From assembly GCA_013398295.1 (NCBI GenBank), contig VZSF01006833.1, positions 826,601-890,600 on the forward strand: DNA of 64,000 nucleotides. Reading direction: 5' to 3'. The notes below the pieces were generated by a model. That model was not told the origin of the DNA, ran no database searches, and saw only the letters and a program-made list of their open reading frames with translations. Position 1 is the first letter of the stretch; each line of letters starts with the position of its first letter. Shown piece by piece: positions 1 through 13,099 of this stretch. The position numbers and the translations under genes were made by a program. This DNA comes from Chionis minor. Taxonomy: Eukaryota; Chordata; Aves; Charadriiformes; Chionididae.

Positions 1-3000
1 TATGCTCTGCCCCTTATTCCAAAACACATGAAATTTCATCCAGAATTAGCAACTTCTTCCCTGCCCGCCAAACTTTAGAAAGGGGTAAAGAGTAAGTTTA
101 AAAAAGATAGTGCTTAAGTTTAGTTACTCTGTAGCATTTTGTATATCTTCAAAAGCATTTTCTAGACATTTATATACCAAACAATTTTATAATATGAAGT
201 GTTCCAATTTGGCATTTTTCCACTCTTGGCAAGCAAGAGACAATAAAAAAATAAAGAGAAAGTTAAAAAAATGAAGTTTTTTTGAAATATACAATATGTT
301 AGGAATCATTTAATGAATTCAGGTGTTCAACAAGCTACGAGTCAACCAAAATTTGCAATACATATGTATTTCAAAGCACAGGTAAACACAGCTGCATTCA
401 CTTTAAAGTTACTCCATGTCATGAGATTATTACCATGAACTTCCTGAACTCTTTCGCCTCTCTTCTTTTCATCTGGGGTCTACCTGTGGTTGGAAAAACT
501 AACAGCATTTAAATTCTTCTGCCTCTAATTAAGGAAAACAGCATGCTTAAACCTCAGACCGAGAAGAGAAACTTTTCTTTTGAGTAGTTACAGCATGCTG
601 CGATCTGCAAATCCACCAGCATCACATTTGCGGACTGAAAAACAAAATCCTACAACAAGGTCTGACAAAGCATATCTCAGAGAAGAATTATCTGATTTAA
701 ATATTAATTACTCATCAGCACGGACTTTAAGAAGTGCCTGAAACAAAAGCTCTTAAAAAAAAAAATCACACTTTAAATCCAGGATTACTCCTGTCCGCAT
801 TGTTATGTGGGTCACGGTTATGGGGTGGGTTTAGGGGTTTTTGTTGTCTTTTTTTTAAAAAAAAAAAAAGAGTGAAGGCTGATAATGCGTCTCAAGGTTT
901 GAAAATATCAGATGTACGAATAAAGTCCAGCTCAACAAATTAGGCACATCTTGAGTTTATGAGACCTGGTACAGGACATCATTATTCCCTGAGATACTTC
1001 TACATGAAGTTGAGATATTGCGGAGAATCTCTCTCAACTATGTTAAAAGTCCAGAAACACTCCTACCACACACACACCTAACAGGTTTTAGTTAAAAATT
1101 CTGCCACTGATACAGCAATGTTGCAGAGGATTTTCTTACAAACTGCTGCACTGAATGAGTTCCAGAACATGCCCCTAGAAATAATCAGGTTTCCTCAACC
1201 AAATTGTTTCACCTGTATTTACGTAGACTTTAGTCTTAGAGCTGCAGACAAATCCAAGGACCATACATTCGTGTCTTCCAATAAGCCAAACCAAATCAGA
1301 ACAGGAGTCATTTAACATCACATGTCATCTGGCATATTGTAATGGATGGCAGGGAATTAAAAAACAAAACCAAAAAACACTGCAAAAAAAAGGAATTTGA
1401 ATTAATTTTAGAAGTCTGGGTTTGTCTGTAGTTCAAGCAGACTACTTCAGTGAATCGGTACTACTACTGCAAGCCAGCACTACGCTACCTGAAGTTTAAG
1501 ACTGCCAAAAAAACTATGTGTTTTTCTGATGTTAACGCCAATTATAGCAAAAAAAAAAATCTAAGTTGAGGATATTTGAAAACCTAGACCTAAGCATCAC
1601 TGAGGGGAACAAAAAGCGGTGCATAACAATTAAGGAAAATGGTCCCATGTTCCAGATATTCTAATCCACAACATAAAACTATTTATGGAAGAGTGTGACT
1701 AGGAATTCAGTGACTGTCATTTATCAGGTGGTCAAGACAGCACAGAGGTGATGGGCTGCATGACAAGAGCCCCAGGAAGGCTTCTCGGGGCGTCTCCTGG
1801 ACCACCTTGGCTCAGTTCTGGTTTAACCAAAACAGGTAAACAGCCAAATTTCACACCCTGTCCAGTGCATCCCCTTTAGAAGTCTGACAGAAAGGCGTTC
1901 CCATAACAGATTTCTAATCTATTCCCTTTCAATCTCTTTCTTTATAGCTGAGTTCTTTGTACTTGTGGTAACAAAGGAAACATGGGAGTGGCAGGAACAT
2001 GTCAAAGCTGTTTAGGTCTCCTACAGCCTGGTGCTCCGAGCCGCTGGTGGCAGGTCACTTCTGGAGAAGACAGCCTTCAGCCTTTGCGTAGGAGCTCCAT
2101 CTTCCTACGAGCAACTTCATAAAAGAGTTAACTGCACAGAGGGATGCTAAAACCCTTCCCCGTGCAGGGTAAGCCAACACAAAACCAGAAAGGAAATGTT
2201 AAAAAAAAAATTGTGACAAAGGGTTAATACAATAATTGCAAATACCCACAAGAGTATTAAAGGCAACATTATCTAGTTTGTATGTTTATGGGCTTCAGGA
2301 TGTAGCTATTTATACAGTATTTCTTCTGTGGAGAGATGAGTACATTAAGAAAGTGATTAGATACACAAATAAATCACAGAATCTAACGACACTGTGTCAT
2401 ATTTTAGGTTATCGAATCAGCACGCTGCAAGACCAAGTATTGCCAAATGGAAGATCTGGAGGAGGGGAGGAAACAAAAAAAAAAAAGCTGAAGGGCCAAA
2501 TAAGTCGCTAACCCATGCTGAGATTTTAGCTAGCTAAAAGCCTCAATTATGGCACAAAGAATTAATGATGTGAAGATGATGTAGCCCTCTGGTGTACTAC
2601 AAAGTCGATGCTCAGCAAGCAGAGCAGCTCCAGGATCAGGCCTTCAGGTGCCTGGGCTCCCCAGGCAGTAAATCCCAGTGGATCGGTGTAGCTAAGGGAC
2701 AAGTCACTGCAAGAGGAGCCTTTGTAATGCTACGCTCAACCTGAAGTTAAAGAAAGGATGCTAAAAAAAAAAAAAGAAAAACATTAGAGACACCTAAAAA
2801 AAAAACCAACCACCAACTTAGAGGTACAGCAAAACCCCCTCCAGATCAGTTTTAAGGTTAGAAATAAAAAGCCCACAACAGGGATCTAATGGAAGGGACA
2901 GAGGTTAAGACAAAACAGAATACAATTTCTCTCTCTGTTTATGAACCTAGGAGTAGCCCCCTCCCCAAAGCTGCGTGTGAGTTTCCACCACAGCACACAA

Positions 3001-5650
3001 AAGCTCTACATACAGTAGAAGGGGAGAAAAAAAAATAATTAATTTTCCCCCCTCCCCTCATTTTTTTCCTGCACTTGAGAAGATCTGGGTCCATAGGTTT
3101 CAGGAACTGAATTAAAAGGTCAGGAAAACAAGCAGGCAGGGACAAGACTGAATTGCAGATGAGCAGGGAAAAGCAGAGGAACAGCCCTGGGATAAGCACG
3201 GACGACTGCAAATAGTTAAGGCTCTGATTCTGGTGGCCGTTAGTTCGCAAGGTGCCGGACCAGAGAAAACTCCAACGGAAACACGGGATGGCAACCTGGG
3301 AGAAGAAGGATGCAACGGGAGCAACGCAGGACCGCTGGCAAGGCGAGCGCAGCGAACCTGGGGATAACAAATTCTCCTCGCAAACAGGCACTAAAAGTGA
3401 TAGCACCAGACACGGCGCACAGTAAACCCCAAAATCCTATCTAATTTCTAGAGCCGTGTCTTCCTCCCTCTCCGTTGGGAGGGCTTCCAGTCAACACACA
3501 TGCTATATACTTTTTATTATTGTTTGAAGAAGAGCAGCAACCCTTGCTGCATGCTAATCTAGAGGAGACAAACAGAGGTGGTTACTTTCTTCCCTCAAGA
3601 TTTCTGCTTCAGAAAAACCCAAATGAACAAGAAAGGGTTCGCTCCAGCACTCCACCACTTTTTGTTTCGATTCAGCAAGACTTCGACAAAAATCTAATTC
3701 ACTATGCCAGGTATCTAATATATTGGGTACTTGAAGTATGACCATCACTCATTAGAAATGTAATTAAAAAGTGACAAAACTAGATTCCCCCTCCCCAGCA
3801 TGCAGATGAAAACCAGTAACCCTGCCTCTATTTGTAACCATGACAACTATAGAATATTTTATTTCAGTAATATAATTCACACCGAACATTTACTCATAGG
3901 TTTTGTTGTTAAGGGAAAGGTTGACACACCGTGCACACATTTCATAAGCTACCGCAGACAACAAATACAGGAAAGTCAGGCAGTTTTCGAGACCGAGAAC
4001 CTCGTATGTATTTCATAGTTCATTTAAGACCCTCTACAGGAAGCTAAATGAACATGAACAAAAATTCATCCAAATTAAAGTGTGACTGGTCACTATTTGC
4101 AAGACAACTACTTGGTATGACTGGACGTTTTTTGACTTTTAAATAAATGGCAATGATACTCTCTTATTTTAGAAGAGGGAGTAATGCAAACCCCGAACTT
4201 TAATTTTCAATTAAAATACCATAGGCATTATCCCATTTCTATTAGGAAATATCAAAACAGATGTTATGGGAAGAGATATCTATACAGTATCTACGCAAGA
4301 CATTTTACATATGCTGGCTAAGTCTTATTCTGGATGGGTCACTGAATTATTTGCATGGCTCCCATATTTCATCTCAAATTGAAGACAACTTCCATAAATA
4401 CACACAATGAGGACAGGTTATAAGAACAAGAAAGCCCTGTACATTATTCAGAGAAGATTAAACGACCTCCTAAGCATAACTAAAGTTTGACGCAGATAAA
4501 CGCCAGTGTAAAATACAGATGTACTTTATTTTTCTCCACATGGGGAAGGAAAAATAAAGCCATTAGCAGTTTAAACTAGAATACAACAATAAGAAGGGAC
4601 AGACACACTGTTGCTTTGTTTTGGAGGCAAAAAAATAATAAAAATAATAAACCTTGCTGGAATACTATTCTTTCTCTCACACAGATCATCGCCTCTATCA
4701 AGGAGGATTTAAAGTTTCAGCAGATTACTAATTATAAGAGACAGCAATACTGTTATCTGCAGTCACCTTAAAGCTACAGTAGTTTGGTTTTTAAGTACCT
4801 CAAAAGGGACCTCAGAAGAATAGCCTGATAAATGTGTTTAAATCAGTGCAAGAGACTCACACGTGCCTACACATACACACACACACTCTTGCTTGGGTGT
4901 TTTAAAGAATATCAGTAAAAAACTTTCTTTATTTACGAGAAATACGCTCTATACAATCTCCCATTGAAACAAATAAAAAGCCTGCAGCAAACATGCATGT
5001 CTTTTTCCTGCACTGATGGAAAAGTGATTAAATCCCCTTAATTTAGTTACTAGAACACTGGGGGTTTTTTCCTAAACAGTTTTCATACACAATCCACAAA
5101 AGATAAGCAGCCAACTACATGACCAGGGGTCCATAATTTTTTTTTTGGTGGGGGACACAGGACATAAATCCATCTCCAGCATTCTAAGGATATTTTCAGT
5201 TTAATAAGTGAAGCCAGCAGGGAGAAGGAAAGAAAAAAAGATCTCGGAGACTACAAGCACACACTATTTATGAAGTGCATGAAAAACACCACCATCCATC
5301 CCCAGAACTCCCTCCCTCCAGACCTTTCTCCACCCTCCGGGAAGGCAAAGGAACCTGAACCCAAAAATCTCGGGGACCACAGCCCTGCATCCTAGCACGA
5401 CAAGGACAGCTCGTCACATCCACTCAATGTCACAACGGGGGAAAAAATAAATAATAAAAAAAAAAGTAGCTTTTCCCTCCCACCCTAAGCCAGACCTTCT
5501 GAAAACAGGTACCCAGGGGATGCGCTTCTGTGCTCCTAACGGCACCAGGCAGCACTTCGGCGCAGAGATAAGTTAAAGAGAAAACAACCCCCCCAAAAAA
5601 ACCCCCAAAAAGCAGCAGCATCAATAGAAAACCCCAGCAGCAGCCAAACA
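1..5650. other. Intergenic or intronic DNA, no gene recognised
   Basis: I see no supported exon here. The open frames are short and compositionally ordinary. The + strand has many A runs (for example around 857-869, 2764-2776 and 3028-3036) and few matching T runs, so the complementary strand is T-rich. Such skew can accompany transcription of the - strand, and a - strand transcript could start in the CpG-rich block just to the right, making this intron or 3' UTR. That is inference only. A short CA repeat lies near 4872-4886. Confidence 0.5.
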
Positions 5651-5756
5651 AAACCTCACACCGGCGAGGAATGTCACCCGGCGTGGCGAGGCGCGGCGTG
5701 GGAAACGCGTACGGAGTGCTTTTTTTTTTAAAAAAAAAAATAAATAAATTTAAAAA

Positions 5757-6719
5757 NNNNNNNNNNNNNNNNNNNNNNNNNNNNNNNNNNNNNNNNNNNN
5801 NNNNNNNNNNNNNNNNNNNNNNNNNNNNNNNNNNNNNNNNNNNNNNNNNNNNNNNNNNNNNNNNNNNNNNNNNNNNNNNNNNNNNNNNNNNNNNNNNNNN
5901 NNNNNNNNNNNNNNNNNNNNNNNNNNNNNNNNNNNNNNNNNNNNNNNNNNNNNNNNNNNNNNNNNNNNNNNNNNNNNNNNNNNNNNNNNNNNNNNNNNNN
6001 NNNNNNNNNNNNNNNNNNNNNNNNNNNNNNNNNNNNNNNNNNNNNNNNNNNNNNNNNNNNNNNNNNNNNNNNNNNNNNNNNNNNNNNNNNNNNNNNNNNN
6101 NNNNNNNNNNNNNNNNNNNNNNNNNNNNNNNNNNNNNNNNNNNNNNNNNNNNNNNNNNNNNNNNNNNNNNNNNNNNNNNNNNNNNNNNNNNNNNNNNNNN
6201 NNNNNNNNNNNNNNNNNNNNNNNNNNNNNNNNNNNNNNNNNNNNNNNNNNNNNNNNNNNNNNNNNNNNNNNNNNNNNNNNNNNNNNNNNNNNNNNNNNNN
6301 NNNNNNNNNNNNNNNNNNNNNNNNNNNNNNNNNNNNNNNNNNNNNNNNNNNNNNNNNNNNNNNNNNNNNNNNNNNNNNNNNNNNNNNNNNNNNNNNNNNN
6401 NNNNNNNNNNNNNNNNNNNNNNNNNNNNNNNNNNNNNNNNNNNNNNNNNNNNNNNNNNNNNNNNNNNNNNNNNNNNNNNNNNNNNNNNNNNNNNNNNNNN
6501 NNNNNNNNNNNNNNNNNNNNNNNNNNNNNNNNNNNNNNNNNNNNNNNNNNNNNNNNNNNNNNNNNNNNNNNNNNNNNNNNNNNNNNNNNNNNNNNNNNNN
6601 NNNNNNNNNNNNNNNNNNNNNNNNNNNNNNNNNNNNNNNNNNNNNNNNNNNNNNNNNNNNNNNNNNNNNNNNNNNNNNNNNNNNNNNNNNNNNNNNNNNN
6701 NNNNNNNNNNNNNNNNNNN
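5757..6719. other. Assembly gap (963 N)
   Basis: An unbroken run of N. Open frames that appear to cross it are meaningless because the gap has no known sequence. It sits inside the GC-rich block next to long G runs and next to a T9/A10 homopolymer block on the left. These are sequence types that commonly cause read drop-out. Confidence 0.99.
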
Positions 6720-6732
6720 GTGCAAGGAAATG

Positions 6733-6765
6733 GCGGGGGGGACCGGAGCGGGGGGTGGGGGGGGG
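6733..6765 (+). other. G-quadruplex-prone G-run cluster
   Basis: Runs of about 7, 6 and 9 G separated by short spacers start about 14 bases after the gap. At least four GGG blocks with short loops are present, so the usual G4 pattern is met. Position at a promoter-like island is typical for such motifs. Folding itself is inference. Confidence 0.7.
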
Positions 6766-6943
6766 ACGGAGCATGTTGGCGGAAAGGTCAGCGGTCTCCC
6801 AGCTGTCTTCAAAAAGTAGCGTGGAGTTGAAAAGAAATATTACCCTGCTTTATTAAATCATCGCTCTCCGGGGGCGCGATCCGAAGCCTCCTGAAGTCCG
6901 CAAGGAGTCTGAATAGGTTGGCACGATTCTCTCCCAACACCGC

Positions 6944-7013
6944 TATTATTATTATTATTATTATTACTACTACTACTACTATTATTTATTGTTTTTCTTT
7001 TTTTTTTTTTTTT
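6944..7013 (+). repeat. Compound microsatellite (ATT)n(ACT)n followed by T16
   Basis: About eight ATT units run into about five ACT units (6944-6981), then an ATT-like remainder and a T run at 6998-7013. It lies inside the CpG-rich block and is likely length-polymorphic. Confidence 0.9.
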
Positions 7014-7520
7014 ATTATATCCACCGTGCTTGGAGTCCCCACGGAATTCCCGCCTGGAAAACCTGCCTCCCCGCTCACTCTCCCGTCTAATCTTGCCCGC
7101 CGCTTCCTCGAGATCCTTCCTGCTGATGCCCGCCCGAGCTGCCTGCGCTGGAGTTTTACACGTAGAACGCGCCGCCTTTTATATTTCCTGGGAGCGTAAA
7201 AATAAGCTTAATCGAATTCTTTGCCTCCTCGCTTTGCCGGGGGAAAAAAAGGCGGCGCGGAGAAATCTCCGCTCCGACGGGCTGAAAGTGAAGCGGTTGT
7301 GCCAAATGACAGCTGAGCCAAGCAAAGGGGAGGGAGGGAAGCTCCCAACCCGCAGAAATGGGGAAATGCGGAGTTTTATTGGAAAAGGGGCACGCGCTGC
7401 CCGGTGCCTGGGAAGAAGCAGGGGGCAGCGTTAAAAGGGCAATTTCATTTTCTCTCTTCCCAACCTCGCAAACGAGTGAAAACCCCCGTTATTGCGGCAG
7501 ACTCAAACCGGTTCTAAAAC

Positions 7521-8189
7521 CGGCCACCGTCATTAATATGAGAATCCTCTGAGCAGAATATGGCCTCACTCCGAAACAGGAAGGCTCCGTACATTTTTGT
7601 CCTTAATATATCACGGATTAACATTGAAACCTCTGGTCCTGTACATCGCAGCGGAGTGTGAGGGTCAGAAGTTCAGAACAGTTGAAACCTGAATTATTTA
7701 GCAAGCGCACACACGACACACGCTTCCCATTTCCATTTCCACGCAGCTTTTTCTTTTTTTTTTTCCTTTCCTTCCCCTTAGTTTTCTCCCTTTTAAACGC
7801 CAGATCCCCGTCCGCTGTTATTTGCCCTGGTGCGGTGTTATTTGCCCAGCGTATATAGTTGACCCAGAATCCGACAAAGCCGATGAGAAGAAGTCTCAAT
7901 GGGACTGTTGACCTAACAAGTAGCATGTCAGTCTCCCGATGGCATTTGAATGTTCTCGCAGCGAATGCTTCGAGACAGGGGAGAGCATAAAGCAGAGATT
8001 CTTTGGAATCCTTAATTAGACACAGTGATTTTGGAGCCCTGGTTTCTGCCGCTATCCTCTAGTGCCTACTACTTTGTTTTGTGACCTCGAGGTTAAGGAT
8101 ACCAACCAGCCCTGTTTATTTTTAATAAAATCTTACAGTTATATGAGACAGTTCTAGGTTTTATTTATTTTTAGCATAAGTGCTTCCAT
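7521..8189. other. Unique flank of the CpG-rich block, nothing recognised
   Basis: CpG density falls off after about 7520. There is a pyrimidine-rich stretch near 7740-7790, and no exon or repeat could be recognised. Confidence 0.5.
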
Positions 8190-8275
8190 CTTATCTGCCT
8201 CACAGGTTTATAGTAAGGATTTAGCTAATATTTGGACAGCACTTTTAAGCTACGAAGCTCTATAGGTCTATTATA
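8190..8275 (+). mobile_element. Ancient CORE-SINE/MIR-like tail fragment
   Basis: The order of blocks matches the 3' part of amniote CORE-SINE/MIR-type elements: a 'ctgcctcacagg' block, then an 'aaggatttagctaatatttgg' type block, then the 'agcacttttaagct' block that corresponds to the common 'aaagcgctttgagat' motif, ending with 'tctata'. The match is decayed, as expected for an old insertion. The tRNA-like head is absent. Confidence 0.55.
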
Positions 8276-11200
8276 CTGACCATTTTCTGCGTTTTTCATT
8301 TTAGGAAGGTAGTTTCATACTCTTTCTCTTCAGGAAGATAGGGTTCAAATCTTTGCTTTAGTTTTCCCTTCAAATTTTGTTAAGTACCTGGGTCAGATTC
8401 AGATTTCACTTAGGGGTAATGAATTTCAAAGAATTTCTTGATCCTCAGTGACTATATTCTAGATCTAAATCAGTTTAACTCAGAATATGAGCCACAATTT
8501 TCATGAAGAATAAGCATGCGATTACCTTAAATGCAGTATTCTACGTTCATTTTATTGCTTTGGTTTTCTCTTTTTAGTAACTTCAGTGATTTAAGAGGGA
8601 AGCGCTTCAGTTTATTAATTAATTTTTTATTATTATTCCTTTTTTTTCTGCTTGGTTTCTGAGGGAAAAGGCATCTACAGATAGGCTTTGTAGGGAGGGG
8701 CAGGTGGCTGAAAGATAATTTGGGGAGCATCCTGCTCGCGGTTCAGTGAAGTCACAGTGTGCAGGAGGTTGTTTAAAAATTAAGGATAATACCTGAGTCT
8801 GGAGGAATTCCTCTGCGCTTGGCACGCTATTCCTGGCACTGGGAATGAGGCACTGCCGCTCACATCCTTCCTCAGCATTTGGGAAATCCTGCCCTCTCTT
8901 TGAGTGCCTGTTTTAGGGGGGGCAAACTCATGTCCAAGTGATAGCACTGGAAATAAGGATCCTTAAAATGCTAATGAAACAAGATCTATTTACAGAAAAA
9001 CAAATATTGGGGGGTAAGGGTTCTATTTGGGTGGGTGAGTGATTTTTTTAATAGAATCTGTTACAAACTTGTGTTTGACAGGCTGAGGGTTGTTTGTGAG
9101 AATCCCGATTTTGGATTAGGCAGCGGATAGCCTGCAAGACTTTGGTGGCTGGTAAAGCTTGCTCCACTGAAAGAAGAGATTTCCTCTTTTAGCAATAGAT
9201 CATTATGTTACAAGGCGTGTATTAGAATGAGAATAATACAACTTCCCCTGTCTTTGCTGATCATATCAAAACTAATGGCATCTTGAATTGTCAGAGCATC
9301 AAGTCCATCTTCTGATAAAATATTAGAAGACACACAGATCTATTCATCTTCTTGGAGATTTCATTTTAGTCTGCAAAATATTTGATGGCAGTGCCGTGAG
9401 ATTGGCTGTGGGCAGATTGCAGGGACCAACATAGTAATCGGGTACCAGGATTTTGCAAAGGGGTTCCAATAAATATTTCCCACTTGCTTTGTGGTAAACC
9501 TTATCTCCTAGGCTTGGACGTGCTTCAGGCAGCAAAATGCTGATTTATTTTAAAGTGTAATTCTTTCGATTGTTACAAAAGAATTCTTACTTTTTGATGC
9601 AGGTTGAGCCTTTTCAAAGGCTTCAAAATTTCGTCTCCAAAATTGTTGCATGAGATTTTTTTCCAAGCCTCCTCCAAAGAGGAATGACTGCTACACAAAT
9701 TTTAACTGCAGGGTTTGACTCCTGCTTTCAGCTAGTGAAAATCTCCTTAATTACAGGTTTACAAATTGGATACTAATGTCAATGGTTTCATTTTCTGCAG
9801 CCTGAAAATGGAAAATCTAGAAAATATGGTAATAGATATTTAGTAGATTTTCAGGGTTTAAGGTTGCTGAAAAAGTCAGTGGAGATCAGGAGGAGATCTC
9901 AGGTTTTTTCCAATCATGTACTTTTATTTATTTGAAGTAGAAAGACTGATTGCTGGTACTTTAGCATTCATCTGTACATATCTGTTACAATTATCCTTAG
10001 CATTTAGCAGAAAGATAATCCCCAAATGAAGCCGGAAGCGGCATGTAAAGTAATTTTTAAGTGCACAGCTTAAGTTAATTGCCAAAATAGAAATTTAAGA
10101 TGGATTAAAACTGCTAAAAACTGCAAACCTGTGGAATGTAGTCAAAAACGCCATTGACTTCTCTGGACGCGCCACGTTTAATGAAACACTTCCTTCCCTG
10201 AGCAAACCTTCTCTCTTCCACTGGGTGCCCAAAGCTGGTACCAGGGGTGGGAAGGCAGAGCCGGCAGGTACAAGGTCCTGGGAGATGGGAGATGGGCTGG
10301 GAAGGGATCCTCTAACCACGTGCATCCCAAACCACGCGCATCTCCGCGTCATTTGTAGGGCAGGGATAAAGGCCGGCAACTACTCTTGTGAAAGGAATCC
10401 ATCATCAGACAAGCAGAGCAGTGCCGGGTGGTCACCGGTTGGTTGATAACCTACAGAGGGAGCAAAATTATTTTACCAAGAGATGAGGAAGATATTAATC
10501 GCGTGAATATCGGACCGTTCTTCACATATTTTTTCACAAAAGGATTATATTCTAGCTCCCAGGCTTCACATAGCCCTGAGTTTCTCAGGCATTTATCTTT
10601 TTAATCTTCCCACAAACTGTTTGCAGATACATGCACGGCTCTGTGGGCAAAGGTTACGAAGTCATTTGCTCGGAAGTGGTGAAATAAAGATTTGTGTGAT
10701 TTTATGGGTGTGAGCCGAAACTTCCTTGCCCCTGACTTGTCGAGGGAATGAGAAGAGTCTGATCCTCTAAGAGCAAGCAGTATATTGAGTTGATTTCTCT
10801 TAGCTGTGACAGAACCATTTGCTAAAACTTTCCCCAGAAGACAGAAGTGGGTTCAGCTGGAGTCGTGATTTTGATTTCTGATGGGCAGTAATAAAAGTAA
10901 GATCTATTTCATTATATTGGCAGAGTTTAGAGCTCTGTCTTGAATTGGGTGAGAATCTCTAATGGCTGGAGGATAGCAGAAAAGTCAGGCTTTCGGGGGG
11001 ACTTTTTGAAAGTTTATGAAGATTTTAACAACTTTATTTCCAAGTCACCTCTCATCCCACTCAGCGGGATGCCTCAGGAGAGGCATTTTCATTGCCATTG
11101 AAGTCATTGCATCAGTCGCTTGAGTTTCATCAAAGTAACTCCCCTACACTGCTTTATGAGGGGGGTGGGTGGGAAGAATTGGACTTTCAGGGTGATTTTG

Positions 11201-11932
11201 GAGGGAGTTGCGTTGTTTGATTTGTTTGTCAAGAAGAGTAAAAATATGTTTCCACCTATTCCTCATAATTATACAGGGAAGACTGAAATACATGCCATTT
11301 TGAACTGAATGTCTGTATTAAATTGGTTTGACTCCTATTTTCTGCCATCTGTGGCATAACTAGAACAGAGAGTGAGAACAAAAAAATATAAATGACTCAG
11401 TCACATTTCCTTTAGGAGACACATCATGCCCCCCATTCTTGTCAAATAATTCATTTCAGCTCCGAGTGAAAACAGTGTTGTGACACCCTGAGCACGGAGA
11501 GGAGATGCTGCCATTCTGTCATTTGATAGAGGGACCCAAATCTATGCTCTAATATTTTGGTTAAGCAGCTACACATCATTTTTCTGTGTATTTAGATAGC
11601 CTCCAAAACAATCTCAGCACAATGCCTAGCTGTAATTCAGCTTAATTAAATACTGAATTTTCCTGTAAATGTTAAGTACCTCATAAGCCAGACTGTGGAG
11701 GGAACCAGGATTAGGTTCACAGAGAGGAAACTGAGACAAGTAGGTGCCGCAGAAGCCTCTCTTAAGACTTCGTTGCCACATGAGTTAATTGCCAATGACT
11801 GTAAGGAACCGTGTCCAGGCTCTCGAGCGAGATGGAGACAGCACTACGGCCCACAACCTTTGGTTTCCTTCTGTCCAGACTGACTGGAGCAGGTCCCTTC
11901 GGACCCACAGAAACCTTGAGAGAGGGGAGTTG
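8276..11932. other. Intergenic DNA, no gene or repeat recognised
   Basis: AT-rich unique sequence. Open frames are under 100 codons and overlap on both strands without codon character. A mildly GC-richer patch lies at about 10170-10440, with no splice-flanked reading frame. Confidence 0.5.
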
Positions 11933-12532
11933 ATCATAGAATCATAGAATCACTTGGGTTGGAAGAGACCTTCAAGATCATCGAGTCCAACCATAAACCT
12001 ATGCCAAAACCACCCCTAAACCATGTCCCTCAGCACCACGTCTGCCCGGCTTTTAAATACCTCCAGGGACGGCGATTCCACCACCTCCCTGCGCAGCCTG
12101 TTCCAACGCTTGACAACCCTTTTGGTAAAGAAGTTTTTCCTAATATCCAACCTAAACCTCCTCTGGCACAACGTGAGGCCATTTCCTCTTGTCCTGTCGC
12201 TTGTTACTTGGGAGAAGAGACTGACCCCCACCTGGCTATAACCTCCTTTCAGGTAGCTGTAGAGAGTGATAAGGTCTCCCCTCAACTTTCTCTTCTCCCG
12301 GCTAAACAATCCCAACTCTCTCAGCCGCTCCTCATAAGACTTGTTCTCCAGACCCCTCATCAGCTCCGTTGCCCTTCTCTGGACACGCTCCAGCACCTCA
12401 ATGTCTCTCTGATACTGCGGTGCCCAAAACTGAACACAGCACTCGAGCTGCGGCCTCACCAGTGCTGAGTACAGGGGCACAATCACTTCCCTGCTCCTGC
12501 TGGTCACACCATTCTTGATACAGGCCAAGGTG
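11933..12532 (-). mobile_element. CR1 LINE, 5'-truncated, fairly young copy (CR1-Y-like)
   Basis: Read on the reverse strand this ends with the CR1 tail (on the + strand it begins ATCATAGAATCATAGAATC, then GGTTGGAAGAGACC). The element encodes the C-terminal end of the CR1 ORF2 polyprotein beyond the reverse-transcriptase palm. Recognisable segments include [49 protein letters not shown] and [15 protein letters not shown]. About 170 codons remain open, so decay is limited. The full element is about 4.5 kb. Only the last 0.6 kb is present, the usual result of incomplete reverse transcription. The open frame continues to 12618 by chance beyond recognisable CR1. It is not a host gene. Confidence 0.93.
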
Positions 12533-13099
12533 CACCTGAGGCTTCCTTTGGGATGGATCTGCGGTACATCCGGACCTGCCAGCACACCTTGGAGCCTGGA
12601 GGTGCTCAGAGGTCTCACATAGCTCTAGGCATCTGTTTAAGAAGGGCTGATTCACCCCAAAGTTTACATATGAGGTTTGCTTGAGGCAAACAGATTGTCC
12701 CTGCGGTGTCTCACAGGTGTCAGGGGACACCATCACGACACCCTGCACGGAAGGGGGGGCATCATTGCTCTAACTTTAAAAAGAAGTTTTCCTCCTGCGT
12801 ACTCGGTGCCTAGTAAAAGACAGGTTGAAAATGGTGATGGTGCTCCCAGTTTTGATTTGGTTAAGGCTTTTCACGGACTGAACGCTATAGGAAACTCTAT
12901 TTTAATGGATTCCTCTAGGAATCAAGTCTTGACTAAAGGCCAAATGTTTTTATCACTGATGAAAGAAATGATGAAGAATCGGGTTTACACATGGCACAGG
13001 TTAACAGTGAACAAATGGAAGAATAAGTGATAAAGGGGCAAATTATTATTGCGGAGTGACCCAAAGTGCTTAATGAAGAGGTCAAAATGCAAAAAAAAA
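12533..13099. other. Spacer between two CR1 elements
   Basis: About 0.57 kb with no clear exon. The right part may be further decayed CR1 sequence upstream of the next element, but I cannot align it by eye. Confidence 0.4.

Larger units (their letters stand above)
5655..7520. promoter_or_regulatory. CpG-island-like block, probable promoter, core missing
   Basis: The left edge (about 5660-5712) and the right part (6720-7520) are rich in CpG, with motifs such as GGCGCGGCG and GCGCGCC-like stretches, in sharp contrast to the AT-rich surroundings. Between them lies a gap of unknown sequence. CpG islands of this kind in birds usually mark promoters or first exons. No coding exon or clear start codon context can be seen in the visible parts, so neither the gene nor its direction is known. 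A reverse-strand donor-like GGTGTGAG lies near 5658-5665, weakly suggesting leftward transcription. An AACCGGTT palindrome lies at 7506-7513. Confidence 0.6.

Noticed and set aside
5430..6819. Frames of 348-460 codons around 5430-6819
   Set aside because: Most of the length is N. The visible ends are low-complexity or promoter-like, so no protein can be claimed.
12016..12618. 200-codon reverse frame as a host gene
   Set aside because: Its residues match the C-terminal part of CR1 ORF2 and the DNA carries the CR1 tail.
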